Below, one piece after another: positions 1 to 8,195 of a stretch of DNA of 64,000 nucleotides. This DNA is from Peribacillus huizhouensis. GTDB taxonomy: Bacteria; Bacillota; Bacilli; Bacillales; DSM-1321. The translations under genes were made by a program, and so were the position numbers. Position 1 is the first letter of the stretch, and each line of letters begins with the position of its first letter. The stretch spans positions 1-64,000 of the forward strand of contig NZ_JACJHX010000004.1 of NCBI RefSeq assembly GCF_014138605.1. The letters run 5' to 3'. The notes under the pieces were generated by a model. That model saw nothing but the letters and a program-made list of their open reading frames with translations, was not told the origin of the DNA and searched no databases.

Positions 1-180
1 ATCAGGCGCTCTCCCCTTTTTTAAAAATGAATGAGCTGCGTCTTATTAAGTATTGCCTTTTTCACTGAATTACAGAAGTTTATTTTCATGGTAGTTTAAG
101 TACAGACCTACACAATCTCCTCTAAGCTTATATAGATATCTATTTTCTTTTAAGGGTTCAAAAATCTGCCCCTATGATGA

Positions 181-229
181 AAAAAAGCGATCCTCTTTAT
201 TGAAGAATCGCGCCCGATTGTTGAAGATC
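181..229 (-). terminator. Repeat-type terminator downstream of msrA (49-bp repeat, copy 1)
   Basis: On the minus strand an imperfect hairpin (GCGATTCTTC arm, AATAAA loop, GAGGATCGC arm) is followed by a run of T, as in an intrinsic terminator. It lies about 100 nt downstream of msrA. The 49-bp unit recurs at 971-1019 with only two differences, so it is also a dispersed repeat. Confidence 0.65.
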
Positions 230-330
230 GTTATACAAATATAACCCCCGTTACTTGAATAAGGATTGAACTTTTAAAGCAACTTCTTTTGGCTAAACAT
301 CAATAGATGATAATCATTTAATATTCTACA

Positions 331-801
331 TTACTTATATCTACTTAATATTTCTTCTGGAATATGACAATAATCGTTTGGACATCTAGCTAACCTATCT
401 TGATGTTCTTCTGCACTTCTCACATAGTTTGAAAGAGGTAATACTTCAACAACTATAAGGTCATGATCATTTCTCCCATCAAGAAATGCCTTCGCTTCTT
501 TTAAGTGTTCTTGCTTTTCACTATATACTCCTGTTCTGTATTTCTTACCAACATCCTGTCCTTGTTTATTCAAACTGTATGGATCAATTATTTCAAAAAA
601 ACATCCCATTAATTCCCTGATAGTTACCACCGCTGGATCAAATCCTGTTTTTACACATTCGGCGTAACCATCATAATCACCCTCAAGAGTGTGACTTGTT
701 CCATTAGCTCTTCCCGCTTCTGTAAACTTAACACCAGGTAAAGTTTTTACAAAAGCTTGTACTCCCCATAAACATCCACCTGCAAAATATACTATTTCCA
801 T
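331..801 (-). CDS. msrA: Peptide methionine sulfoxide reductase MsrA
   Basis: Reduces the S-epimer of methionine sulfoxide in proteins, a cytoplasmic repair enzyme. The 156-residue product opens with the MsrA active-site block GGCLWG (Cys10; the family usually has GGCFWG), followed by the conserved YDGYAECV-like and FFEIIDPYSLNKQGQDVG segments. The start chosen is the internal ATG at 801 because AAGGGGG lies 7 nt upstream; the longer reading frame to 864 adds 21 residues without a good ribosome binding site. A late Cys pair (RCPNDYC) may serve in recycling. The gene is flanked by two copies of a 49-bp terminator repeat and seems monocistronic. No MsrB domain is fused. Confidence 0.9.
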   Translation of the reverse strand: MEIVYFAGGCLWGVQAFVKTLPGVKFTEAGRANGTSHTLEGDYDGYAECVKTGFDPAVVTIRELMGCFFEIIDPYSLNKQGQDVGKKYRTGVYSEKQEHLKEAKAFLDGRNDHDLIVVEVLPLSNYVRSAEEHQDRLARCPNDYCHIPEEILSRYK

Positions 802-970
802 ATTGTTTTCCCCCTTATAATAAAGTATCTTTTCTGTTATTTTATCACTTACTCCTTGTTCCACTACTGCAACTATAGTTTAAGTACATTCTTTCACAAA
901 CACCACACTAATTACCATGAGTACTCAATTTTTCTTGAGACTATTCCTCCATTAAATGGCCCTATAACGG

Positions 971-1019
971 AAAAAAGCGATCTTCTTTATTGAAGAATCG
1001 CACCCGATTGTTGAAGATC
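971..1019 (-). terminator. Repeat-type terminator downstream of the YczE-like gene (49-bp repeat, copy 2)
   Basis: Same unit as 181-229 (47 of 49 positions identical by eye), read on the minus strand as a GCGATTCTTC/GAAGATCGC hairpin followed by TTTTTT. It sits between the YczE-like gene and msrA and would end the YczE-like transcript. Confidence 0.65.
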
Positions 1020-1184
1020 AAGTATTGCACAATTTGATTACTATATTTAACTTGTGATACGGTTCTCCATAGCATATCTAAATAAGGTTCTCAAAAATGC
1101 GGGGACTAGCAAATACTTTTGAAATGAAAGGGGCTCCCCCCATGAAGGGATCCTCATATATCGTGTTTATTTATTTTTAATTAT

Positions 1185-1820
1185 CTACATATGCGTTAAC
1201 AGGCGATCCTTTTGGTCAAGGAAATATGCCATCAGTTTCTTACATTGAGGAATAGAAAATCCTAACATTGGACCTAATCCAAACGCAATAAACACTGTTC
1301 CAATTCCAACTGGCCCCCCTAACATCCAACCAAGAAGAAAAACGAGAACTTCAATGCCATTTCTAACCAACGGGATACTCCAACCCGTTCTTTCAACAAT
1401 TAATAACATAAAGCTGTCTCTAGGACCTGCTCCAAAATCAGCAGAAACATAAAATCCAATACCGTACCCAATTAAAACAACACCTATGATAAAGGCTATT
1501 ATTGCTCCTGCTAAACTATCAATGCTAGGTAAAATCGAATTAAAAAGATCAATAAATAACCCTAGAAACAACATATTTAGAAAAGCCCCTATTTTTGGCC
1601 ATGCCTTATTGAAAATTGAACTGATCAACAAAAGTAAAAATCCACTTATTATCGACCAAGTCCCAATAGTAAAGCCAAATTTAGTAAATAGACCATAATG
1701 AAACACATCCCATGGTCCAATCCCTAAATGCTTTCCTTCAATTGTTAAAGATATGCCAAATGCTAACACCATTAAGCCAAAAATAAAAAAAGACCATCGT
1801 AGAATCCATTCCTTTTTCAT
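1185..1820 (-). CDS. YczE/YyaS/YitT-type integral membrane protein
   Basis: A 211-residue polytopic protein with about five to six hydrophobic spans. The segment LGIGPWDVFHYGL near residue 32 and the later GAGPRDSFMLLI repeat are typical of the YczE family; the two similar motifs suggest an internal duplication. In Bacillus subtilis YczE is encoded beside the surfactin operon and affects lipopeptide production, but the biochemical role is unclear and nothing here points to a lipopeptide cluster. The start at 1820 is supported by AGAGGAG 6 nt upstream. Transcribed alone, with the repeat terminator at 971-1019 downstream. Confidence 0.75.
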   Translation of the reverse strand: MKKEWILRWSFFIFGLMVLAFGISLTIEGKHLGIGPWDVFHYGLFTKFGFTIGTWSIISGFLLLLISSIFNKAWPKIGAFLNMLFLGLFIDLFNSILPSIDSLAGAIIAFIIGVVLIGYGIGFYVSADFGAGPRDSFMLLIVERTGWSIPLVRNGIEVLVFLLGWMLGGPVGIGTVFIAFGLGPMLGFSIPQCKKLMAYFLDQKDRLLTHM

Positions 1821-1959
1821 AACCGCTCCTCTATCTTATATCTTATTTTTTTATTAATATAACATTAAATTTGGACAGAATTTATAATCTATATTTTCTG
1901 AAACATTACCTAAAAAGCGTATCTTTCATTTTCTTATTGGATCTTATCCGTTTTAACAA

Positions 1960-2007
1960 TGGAAAAGCTGACGTAGGCAATATCATATAGCCACGTCAGC
2001 TTTTCCA
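1960..2007. terminator. Perfect 15-bp inverted repeat, possible bidirectional terminator
   Basis: Arms TGGAAAAGCTGACGT and ACGTCAGCTTTTCCA enclose an 18-nt loop. The A/T-rich arm ends could act as a U-tract in either direction. It lies upstream of the YczE-like gene with no intact gene converging on it. Confidence 0.5.
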
Positions 2008-2153
2008 TTTTGAAGACTAAAATATTCCTAAACATTTTGTCGATTAGGAACAATCTAGTATGCCTATTTTTATGTTGAAGCAAATATTGAATAAGTAGTA
2101 AGTGAATATATTAAATATGGTTTACGTGAAAAATGAGTGAACTTATTAAATGG

Positions 2154-2185
2154 AACCCAGCCCTCATTTTGGTGAAGGCTGGGTT
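2154..2185 (-). terminator. Hairpin downstream of the beta-helix gene
   Basis: Arms AACCCAGCC and GGCTGGGTT enclose a 14-nt loop. It lies about 110 nt downstream of the beta-helix gene stop, so it could end that transcript, but the following T-run is weak. Confidence 0.4.
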
Positions 2186-2237
2186 AATTATAGAAGTTAA
2201 AATAAGAATTACTAGTTACTCAACTTTCGCACCCTTG

Positions 2238-2312
2238 CGTTTCTATAAGGGATTTCGCATGCTTACCCTTGGTTGGACAGATGGTGTCACATTTATCCCT
2301 ATTGAATTTTCC
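2238..2312 (+). mobile_element. Fragment of an IS4-like (DDE) transposase gene at the edge of the GC-rich block
   Basis: Read on the plus strand, this stretch encodes RFYKGFRMLTLGWTDGVTFI followed by PIEFS. I recognise this from memory as the conserved core of Bacillus DDE transposases of the IS4/DDE_Tnp_1 type. Homology stops at about 2312, exactly where composition jumps to high GC. No inverted repeat or second end is visible. It is a short relic and marks the left junction of the foreign block. Confidence 0.5.
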
Positions 2313-3816
2313 GCTGGGCCGACCGGCTCACTTCGATCCCGTCGGCCGCCCTCAGCTTGGCTCCGTCGATGCCGTCGACGACGTTTTCAACCATGCTGAG
2401 TTCCTCCCCGGCATCGATCCTGATGCCGTTGGCGGCTTGTCGAATGATGTTGGACTCTATCCTGATGCCTGAGGGGATGCCTTTGCCCCGTCCTTCAGTA
2501 CCGTGGTCCTCACGGAGCCGGATGGCCCAGAACCCGTCAATCCCTCCAGTGATGTAGTTACCATGCAACTCCGTGCCCGGCGCATTGCGGACCTCGATGC
2601 CTACCTTCGAATCCTCCCCAGCGGTGATCCTGTTATCCTCGATGAGGGTGTCAGGAGTTCCCAGGATGACGAGGATTCCCTGACGGTTTCCAATCAGGTC
2701 GTTGGAGTGCACCCAGTTTCCAGGCCCTGAGGCGTCGTGCTTGTTCTTGGACCCGCCGGAATTGCCCAGTGCGATGCCAGCCTGTTGCCCGCCGATGACC
2801 GTGTTGTCCCGGACCTCGTTCAGGTATTCACCCTCACCGTGCAGGTCGATGGCGTCGAGGAGGCTGCCGACGATGGTGTTCTCCGCCACGAGATTGTTGT
2901 GCGTGGGGAACTGCAGCAAAATAGCGTGCCGCAGATGCTTGCCATCGAAGGTATTGCCGATGACGACGTTGTGCCGGGAATCGTTGGCGGCATCCGGGGC
3001 GCGTTGGTCCCTTGAGCCCTCGATAGCAATGCCGTAGCCCTGTCCGCCGGGACCGACGGCAGTTGCCTCACTGATGTAGTTTCCAGAAAGAGTCACTTCA
3101 CGGCTGGCCTTGACTGAGATGCCGTGACGCTCGAACCTGCGGATGCCCAGGTTCTCCACCAGGACCCGGGAGCTAGCCTGCCCTTCAAGGGCTCCAAGGT
3201 AAATCCCGTACATCGGTCCGCCACTCGCATCGCTGTCGTCGGGGTCGTCGCCGAGTGGACCCTCATAACGGGAGGTGATGGTGAAGTCAGCTACGATGAC
3301 GTCGTGGACGCCGGAGCCGCGGATTACCCGGCTGTCATCCTCTCCGTCGAGAGAGGTCAGCAGCACGGTGCTCTCCTGGCCCTCTCCCCGCAGGTCCACG
3401 CCGCTGCGCAACACGATGTTCGCCGACTCGTCGGCCGGGTCAGTGGAACGCAGGTCATACGTGCCGGCCGGCAGCACAACCTCGTCACCCGGTACGGCCG
3501 CGTCCAGGGCCGCCCGGATGGCTGCTGCGTCGTCGTGTGAGTCCGGATCCGGATCTGCCCCAAAGTGCGTAACGTCAAGGGTCCTGCCCGTGGCCGGACC
3601 CGGCCTTGGGACCTCAATCGGCTTGCCGGACCGATCCACCAAGCCGGGGGACTGCCAGTCGCCGTGCCCGGACGGGGCGGGTCCCACGGCTTCATCGCTC
3701 TCAAACGGCCCTTCGGATTCCTCGACGGTGCATGCGGTCAAGAGGACCAACAGGCCAAGGACCATCCACCATGTATGTGCCAGCCCTCGCCGGCTGTTCC
3801 GAACAGATTCCTTCAT
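2299..3816 (-). CDS. Right-handed parallel beta-helix lipoprotein (foreign, C-terminus disrupted)
   Basis: A 505-residue exported protein: a basic N-terminus, a hydrophobic stretch and a lipobox (VLLTAC, Cys about residue 29), then a DVTHFGADPD...DDAAAIRAAL segment typical of pectate-lyase-like/NosD-like beta-helix proteins, then many short N-x-I/V coils (for example ESTVLL, NNLVAENTIVG, ESNIIRQAANGIRI). Probably surface-anchored and polysaccharide-binding or -cleaving; the substrate cannot be read. GC content is about 60 percent or more, far above neighbouring genes, and residue use (A, D, G, R) looks actinobacterial. The last residues (about AQRKIQ and the stop) are read from antisense of a transposase fragment, so the natural C-terminus is probably missing. 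The upstream GAGAAG/AAGGA supports the start. Confidence 0.7.
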   Translation of the reverse strand: MKESVRNSRRGLAHTWWMVLGLLVLLTACTVEESEGPFESDEAVGPAPSGHGDWQSPGLVDRSGKPIEVPRPGPATGRTLDVTHFGADPDPDSHDDAAAIRAALDAAVPGDEVVLPAGTYDLRSTDPADESANIVLRSGVDLRGEGQESTVLLTSLDGEDDSRVIRGSGVHDVIVADFTITSRYEGPLGDDPDDSDASGGPMYGIYLGALEGQASSRVLVENLGIRRFERHGISVKASREVTLSGNYISEATAVGPGGQGYGIAIEGSRDQRAPDAANDSRHNVVIGNTFDGKHLRHAILLQFPTHNNLVAENTIVGSLLDAIDLHGEGEYLNEVRDNTVIGGQQAGIALGNSGGSKNKHDASGPGNWVHSNDLIGNRQGILVILGTPDTLIEDNRITAGEDSKVGIEVRNAPGTELHGNYITGGIDGFWAIRLREDHGTEGRGKGIPSGIRIESNIIRQAANGIRIDAGEELSMVENVVDGIDGAKLRAADGIEVSRSAQRKIQ

Positions 3817-3883
3817 CAGAACTTCTCACGTCCTTTCTGCACTCTTTTCGTTCCACTCGTCGCCCATGAAAGCGACGAGAAAA

Positions 3884-3907
3884 GCGGTGAGCTCACGCGC
3901 TCACCGC
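3884..3907 (-). terminator. GC-rich intrinsic terminator after the GH3 gene
   Basis: On the minus strand GCGGTGAG, an 8-nt loop, then CTCACCGC followed by TTTTCTCG. It lies between the GH3 stop (4000) and the beta-helix start (3816), so the two genes are probably separate transcripts. The GC-rich stem matches the composition of the foreign block rather than the host. Confidence 0.65.
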
Positions 3908-3999
3908 CTTCGGGATGTCCCGACGACCACTACCAGGTCGCCGACTTCATCCCATGGCAAGGGACCTACCGATTAGAGTTCCCCTTGCCATTGCTGTTA

Positions 4000-6468
4000 T
4001 CATTGGCTATTGCCATTGTTGTTGCCTTGGCCATTGCCATTGTTACCTTTGTTATTGCCTTTGTTGTTGCCTTTGCCGTTGTCCTTGTTAAGTTTGAAGT
4101 TCAACGGGACGTCCTTTTCTAGCGGAGTGTCTGCAGATGAACCACCGACATGCACGCGGTATTTTCCATCAACAGTAGCCCACTCGCCATCAGCCCAGTT
4201 CCCTAGGTTGTCCGGTTCTTCCGGAATGAAATAGGAGAACGGGTGGTTGGAGTCAGCCTGGTTAATTCGCACAGTCACCTGCTTGCTCTCACCTGGCTCA
4301 AGGTCAACCTTCTCGAAGTTGACAAGTCGCTTGGTCGGCTGCCCCGCCTCGTCCGGCAGTGTCAGGTAGACCTGTGCCGCTTCTTTGCCGGCAACGTCAC
4401 CAGTGTTCGTGATTGTGAAAGACACGTCAATACCAGACAACGAGCCTTTACCTTGGACCTTCTTCACCTTGAGGTCGTCATACGCGAAGGTCGTATACGA
4501 TAAGCCGTACCCGAATGGGAAGACCGGGTTCACGTCGTTGGCTTCATACCAACGGTAGCCCATCTCAAGACCCTCAGTGTACTGGGCGATTAGCTGATGA
4601 GAACCGTTACCGTACGGGCCTGGGCCACCTGGCTTGCCAGTATCTTGACGTGTTCCAGGGAACTGCTCCTCAGTCGCGAAGGCAGCTTCACGCTCGGTCG
4701 CACCGAACGTCATAGGCAGCTTACCGGAAGGATTGACTTTACCATAAAGCAAGTTGGCAACGGCATTGCCATCCTCCATGCCTGGGAACCAAGCCTCAAG
4801 CACTGCTGGTACCTCATTCAGCCACGGCATAAGCACCGTACCAGAAGTCTTCAGGACCACAGCGGTGTTCTCCGCATTGGCCTCCAGAACCGCATCGATT
4901 AACGGCTCCTGCTCCACCCAGTCCGCGTTCTTGCCGAGGGGAATGGCCGGGAAGCCGAGAGTTTCGCGGTCTATTGTCTCAGCCGGGGTGTCGCCGACCA
5001 TGAGTAGCACGACGTCAGACTCGGCGGCTAGCTTGGCAGCAGCCTCCGGGTCACGGCCATCGTTGTACGTCACTTTGGTGTCGTAGCCCAGCTCTTTGAT
5101 GACGTTCTCCAGGCCCTGCTTCGGCGTGACCGTGTAAGGGGTCACGACGTTCTCGTTGTTTACCCGAATGGAGCGCGGGGACATCTTGGCCTCACCGGCG
5201 AACCACTCGAGGCCGATCAGCGCGATCGACTTCTGCTTACCATCCAGTGGTAGGAAGCTGTCATCGTTCTTCAACAGCACGGCCCCTTCTTCGGCCATCT
5301 CACGTGCGCTGTCGCCGTTGGCCATCGGATCGACGATCTCCGGCAGGAACTTGTCGTAAGGCTCATCCATTTGGCCGAACTCAATCATTTTGACGTATCG
5401 TGGACGAAGCAGATTGTCGATGTCGTCCTCGGTCACTTGACCCGAGTCTAGCGCCTCCTGGATCTTCTCCTCAGTGTAGTACTGCGGTGCCCAGTCGAGC
5501 TCTACATTCGTACCTGCCTTGATAGCAGATACCGTATTGTGAATCGCGCGACGGTCACTCATGACGTAACCGTCGAAGCCCCATTTAACACGCAGGGCAT
5601 CTTGGAGTAATTCAGAGCTATCACAAGCATAAGTGCCGTTAACATCCGGGAATGAACACATCACTGAGGCTGGATCAGCATCCTTGACAGTCATCTCGAA
5701 AGGCAGCATGTACAGCTCGTTCATGGCCTTTGAAGGAACTTGGACACCCATCGTCCATCGCTCGGTCTCTTGCTCGTTGCCGGCCAAGTGCTTAAGCTGT
5801 GCCTGGACCCCTTGGTCCTGGATGCCTTTGACTTGCTCGGTCGCCAGTGTACCCGTCAAGTACGGGTCCTCACTGAAATATTCATAGTTTCGGCCACCGT
5901 ACGGGTGACGTATTAAGTTCATGCCCGGTCCGAGCAACACGTGATGCGCGAAGGCACGAGTCTCTTCGCCGAGAATGCGGCCAGCCTCATAGTTCAGCTC
6001 CTGGTCGAAAGTCGCGGCCATCGCCGGAGTGGACGGAAGTCCCGTTGCCACCGGGTCATTACCACATGATCCGCCCTTTACACCCGTACCACCGTTAGTC
6101 ATACGGATTGTAGGGATGCCCAGTTCCTCAATCCCACGGATCTGACGTCCAGTGTCCTGCCACTCACACCCAGGCAGTGTACCTTCAGGCGCGAATTCGC
6201 CACTCTGGTACTTGTCAGTACCTTTCTTTTTGATGACGACCGTCTCACCGGTGTCGTTCTCATTGAAGCGCGAGATGGCGATTTGCTGGATCTTCTGTTC
6301 CATCGTCATCTCATCGAGAAGCAGCTTAGTGCGCTCCTCAGCAGAGAGCTTGGTGTTCAACCAGGGGTTGGTCCCTTCCGTTCCACCGTTCATCGCATTA
6401 GCAGGAACTACTAACGTAGACATGGAGATCGCTGCTGTCAAAAAAATTGAACTAATTCGTTTTATCAT
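4000..6468 (-). CDS. Secreted glycoside hydrolase family 3 beta-glycosidase
   Basis: An 822-residue exported enzyme: a signal peptide (MIKRISSIFLTAAISMSTLVVPANA), the GH3 N-terminal TIM barrel with KHLAGNEQE and the nucleophile segment GYVMSDRRAIHNT (Asp of MSD), the GH3 C-terminal domain, a fibronectin-III-like domain (about 660-770), and a K/G/N-rich tail of about 30 residues. It likely hydrolyses terminal beta-linked sugars from oligosaccharides; exact specificity is not readable. The start at 6468 has AAGGGAGAG upstream; the longer frame to 6552 adds 28 residues before the signal peptide. The signal-peptide codons are AT-rich whereas the mature part is about mid-50s percent GC, suggesting a chimeric or transferred gene. 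Deleting one C near 4002 lets the tail run on in the same N/G/S/K composition, so the stop may reflect a frameshift. Confidence 0.88.
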   Translation of the reverse strand: MIKRISSIFLTAAISMSTLVVPANAMNGGTEGTNPWLNTKLSAEERTKLLLDEMTMEQKIQQIAISRFNENDTGETVVIKKKGTDKYQSGEFAPEGTLPGCEWQDTGRQIRGIEELGIPTIRMTNGGTGVKGGSCGNDPVATGLPSTPAMAATFDQELNYEAGRILGEETRAFAHHVLLGPGMNLIRHPYGGRNYEYFSEDPYLTGTLATEQVKGIQDQGVQAQLKHLAGNEQETERWTMGVQVPSKAMNELYMLPFEMTVKDADPASVMCSFPDVNGTYACDSSELLQDALRVKWGFDGYVMSDRRAIHNTVSAIKAGTNVELDWAPQYYTEEKIQEALDSGQVTEDDIDNLLRPRYVKMIEFGQMDEPYDKFLPEIVDPMANGDSAREMAEEGAVLLKNDDSFLPLDGKQKSIALIGLEWFAGEAKMSPRSIRVNNENVVTPYTVTPKQGLENVIKELGYDTKVTYNDGRDPEAAAKLAAESDVVLLMVGDTPAETIDRETLGFPAIPLGKNADWVEQEPLIDAVLEANAENTAVVLKTSGTVLMPWLNEVPAVLEAWFPGMEDGNAVANLLYGKVNPSGKLPMTFGATEREAAFATEEQFPGTRQDTGKPGGPGPYGNGSHQLIAQYTEGLEMGYRWYEANDVNPVFPFGYGLSYTTFAYDDLKVKKVQGKGSLSGIDVSFTITNTGDVAGKEAAQVYLTLPDEAGQPTKRLVNFEKVDLEPGESKQVTVRINQADSNHPFSYFIPEEPDNLGNWADGEWATVDGKYRVHVGGSSADTPLEKDVPLNFKLNKDNGKGNNKGNNKGNNGNGQGNNNGNSQ

Positions 6469-6834
6469 CTTAATCTCTCCCTTACTATCTATGTTGTCTA
6501 TGTATTGAAAGAATCGTTTAAAGCTCCCTTCTGTATACTTGTATACAAGCATTATATTTCCATTACCACCTATTTGTATATTAGTCTAATGAACGATTAA
6601 TTACAGAACTGGAACAAAAAACAACGAAATTAGTAATAATTCTTAAGTCCTGAAAGTAGTATTCAAACACTGTGGCAAGCGATGATTTGCCAAATAAACA
6701 ATCAAAATAAATAAATTTAAATGAGCAGCATACTCCATTATTCTAAATATACTGTAACAAGATGGAAAAACTTCTATTTATTAAATAAGCATTATTACTA
6801 TGATATTTGGAAATTCAATCGAAGGTGGCATGTA
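6469..6834. other. Intergenic region between the GH3 gene and relic DNA
   Basis: AT-rich. It should hold the GH3 promoter (minus strand), but I see no convincing -35/-10 pair. A small GGCAAGCGATGATTTGCC hairpin near 6674 is the only structure. No gene is supported. Confidence 0.4.
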
Positions 6835-7113
6835 ATGAATGAAATAAGTATTGACCCTTATTTGCATGTACGTACGGTAAAAGGCTTTGAATATGGATCA
6901 AATGGAAATAATATCAGCTTTATTTCTGATTATACCGGTGCCACAGGTATGGGAGGTCAATCCAGGAGAAGGATGGCCTTTTCAAGTTTCTTTTGCACAA
7001 AAAGGAATTACGTTTTTCAGCTATGTTCCCGGAACTTTAGATAGGATTATTGGTATGGACCATGATGGGGATGAACGGGTTCAATTATACTTACTAAAAA
7101 ACCCTGGGGAACT
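6835..7113 (+). pseudogene. Relic of an S9-family (prolyl oligopeptidase-like) peptidase, N-terminal propeller only
   Basis: A normal start (AAGGTGG, then ATG at 6835) opens MNEISIDPYLHVRTVKGFEY and FISDYTG in one frame, then after a shift near 6938-6942 the next frame gives PQVWEVNPGEGWPFQ, FSYVPGTLDRIIGMDHDGDE and RVQLYLL. Together these read like a PD40/TolB-type beta-propeller of a dipeptidyl/acylaminoacyl peptidase. The catalytic alpha/beta-hydrolase domain is absent; at about 7113 homology switches abruptly to a DNA methyltransferase. Identification is by motif memory only. Confidence 0.5.
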
Positions 7114-7524
7114 GATTGTGCCAAGAAGATTGCCGATAATAGTATTGATTTAATAGTTACTTCTCCCCCTTTTGCATGATTAAGAAAGAAAAATTATGGT
7201 AATCAAGATGCAGCTGACTATATTAATTGGTTTGTTGAATTTGCAACAGAATTTAAAAGAATATTAAAACCAACTGGTAGTTTGGAAAAGGTTGAATATT
7301 AAACCACACCCAGCTCGTTTTCCAAATGAACTACCATCTTTCTTTATTAAGTTTCTAACAGATCCAGGAGATGTTGTATATGATCCCTTCGGAGGAAGCT
7401 GTGTAACAGGGAAGATGCTGAGGAACTAAGAAGATATCGGATTACATCTGAACTTGTAGAAGAGTATGTAGAAGCTTCACAATATCGATTTTTCGTTTTA
7501 CCATTAAATGTAACTGATCCTTAA
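7114..7524 (+). pseudogene. Relic of a DNA (N4-cytosine/N6-adenine) methyltransferase
   Basis: The first part reads DCAKKIADNSIDLIVTSPPF, the catalytic motif IV of beta-class methyltransferases (usually followed by YxxxR), then an in-frame TGA at 7177 and NYGNQDAADYINWFVEF...RILKPTGSL. After a frame change comes HPARFPNELPSFFIKFLTDPG then VVYDPFGGS (motif I, AdoMet binding), another frame change, and ELVEEYVEASQYRFF. The target-recognition region between LKPTGS and HPARFP is missing. At least one stop and two frame changes make it non-functional. No restriction endonuclease is visible nearby. Confidence 0.7.
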
Positions 7525-8195
7525 TCTAATATATTTACTAAAAGGTAGACCTCAAAAGGGGGCATTTCAAAGTCTCTACCGCTTATTTTTCTTTTTTCTA
7601 ACTTTATCCACTAACCTCGTTAAATTATTTAATATTTAATTGTACTTTTAGTATGGTGAATGGAATGTTTAATCCGAAAAGAGAAGCTGCATATGTTGTT
7701 ATTGATGACCTTGTACTAGAAGGCATTTACAATATAGGCAACATACGGCAAAGTGATAAACTAAGCCGTATATTCGAAAAAAATCGTGATATACGGCTAT
7801 AATTCATCCTTAGATACTTAACACGCTTGTAATTTATATGGATTCTGTACGTTCTTTCTATCCATATCTGTATTGTTCGATACCTATAAACCACTTGTAA
7901 TAATCAACACTTTTAAATACCTCTTATACCTTATATAAACACTGAATAGAATATTTCCCTTTCACATCTTTTAGAGCTTTTTAGCATTTCGTTGTCAGCC
8001 ACAAACTGTTTAATATTAGCTTTAGGGGGCATCTCCTACATAAGGTTACGAACAGCTCCCCCATCATCCTTAGAGGGTTATATTGTAAAGTAAATCGCTA
8101 CCTATTTGTGGTAAGGTTCACCGCGTTAAATCATAAATGAGGTAATGAGTTGGAATGACTCTATCTAACTTACTAAATCCTAGCCATTTGCCTAT
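7525..8195. other. Gene-poor region with a short ORF and hairpins
   Basis: Contains a 49-codon plus-strand ORF at 7653-7802 (MVNGMFNPKREAAYVVIDDL...) without a visible ribosome binding site. A perfect 10-bp hairpin (AGCCGTATAT/ATATACGGCT, about 7763-7798) overlaps its end. I do not recognise the ORF; it may be part of the relic DNA to its left. Nothing else is supported. Confidence 0.35.

Noticed and set aside
181..1019. Two 49-bp repeats considered as a CRISPR-like array
   Set aside because: Only two units 790 bp apart with a gene between them, each shaped as a terminator with a T-run; no spacers and no cas genes.
2133..4122. Many long open frames on the plus strand across the GC-rich block
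   Set aside because: They are antisense or shifted shadows of the beta-helix and GH3 genes in GC-rich DNA, where stops are rare; none has a ribosome binding site or family motif, apart from the short transposase remnant at 2238-2312.
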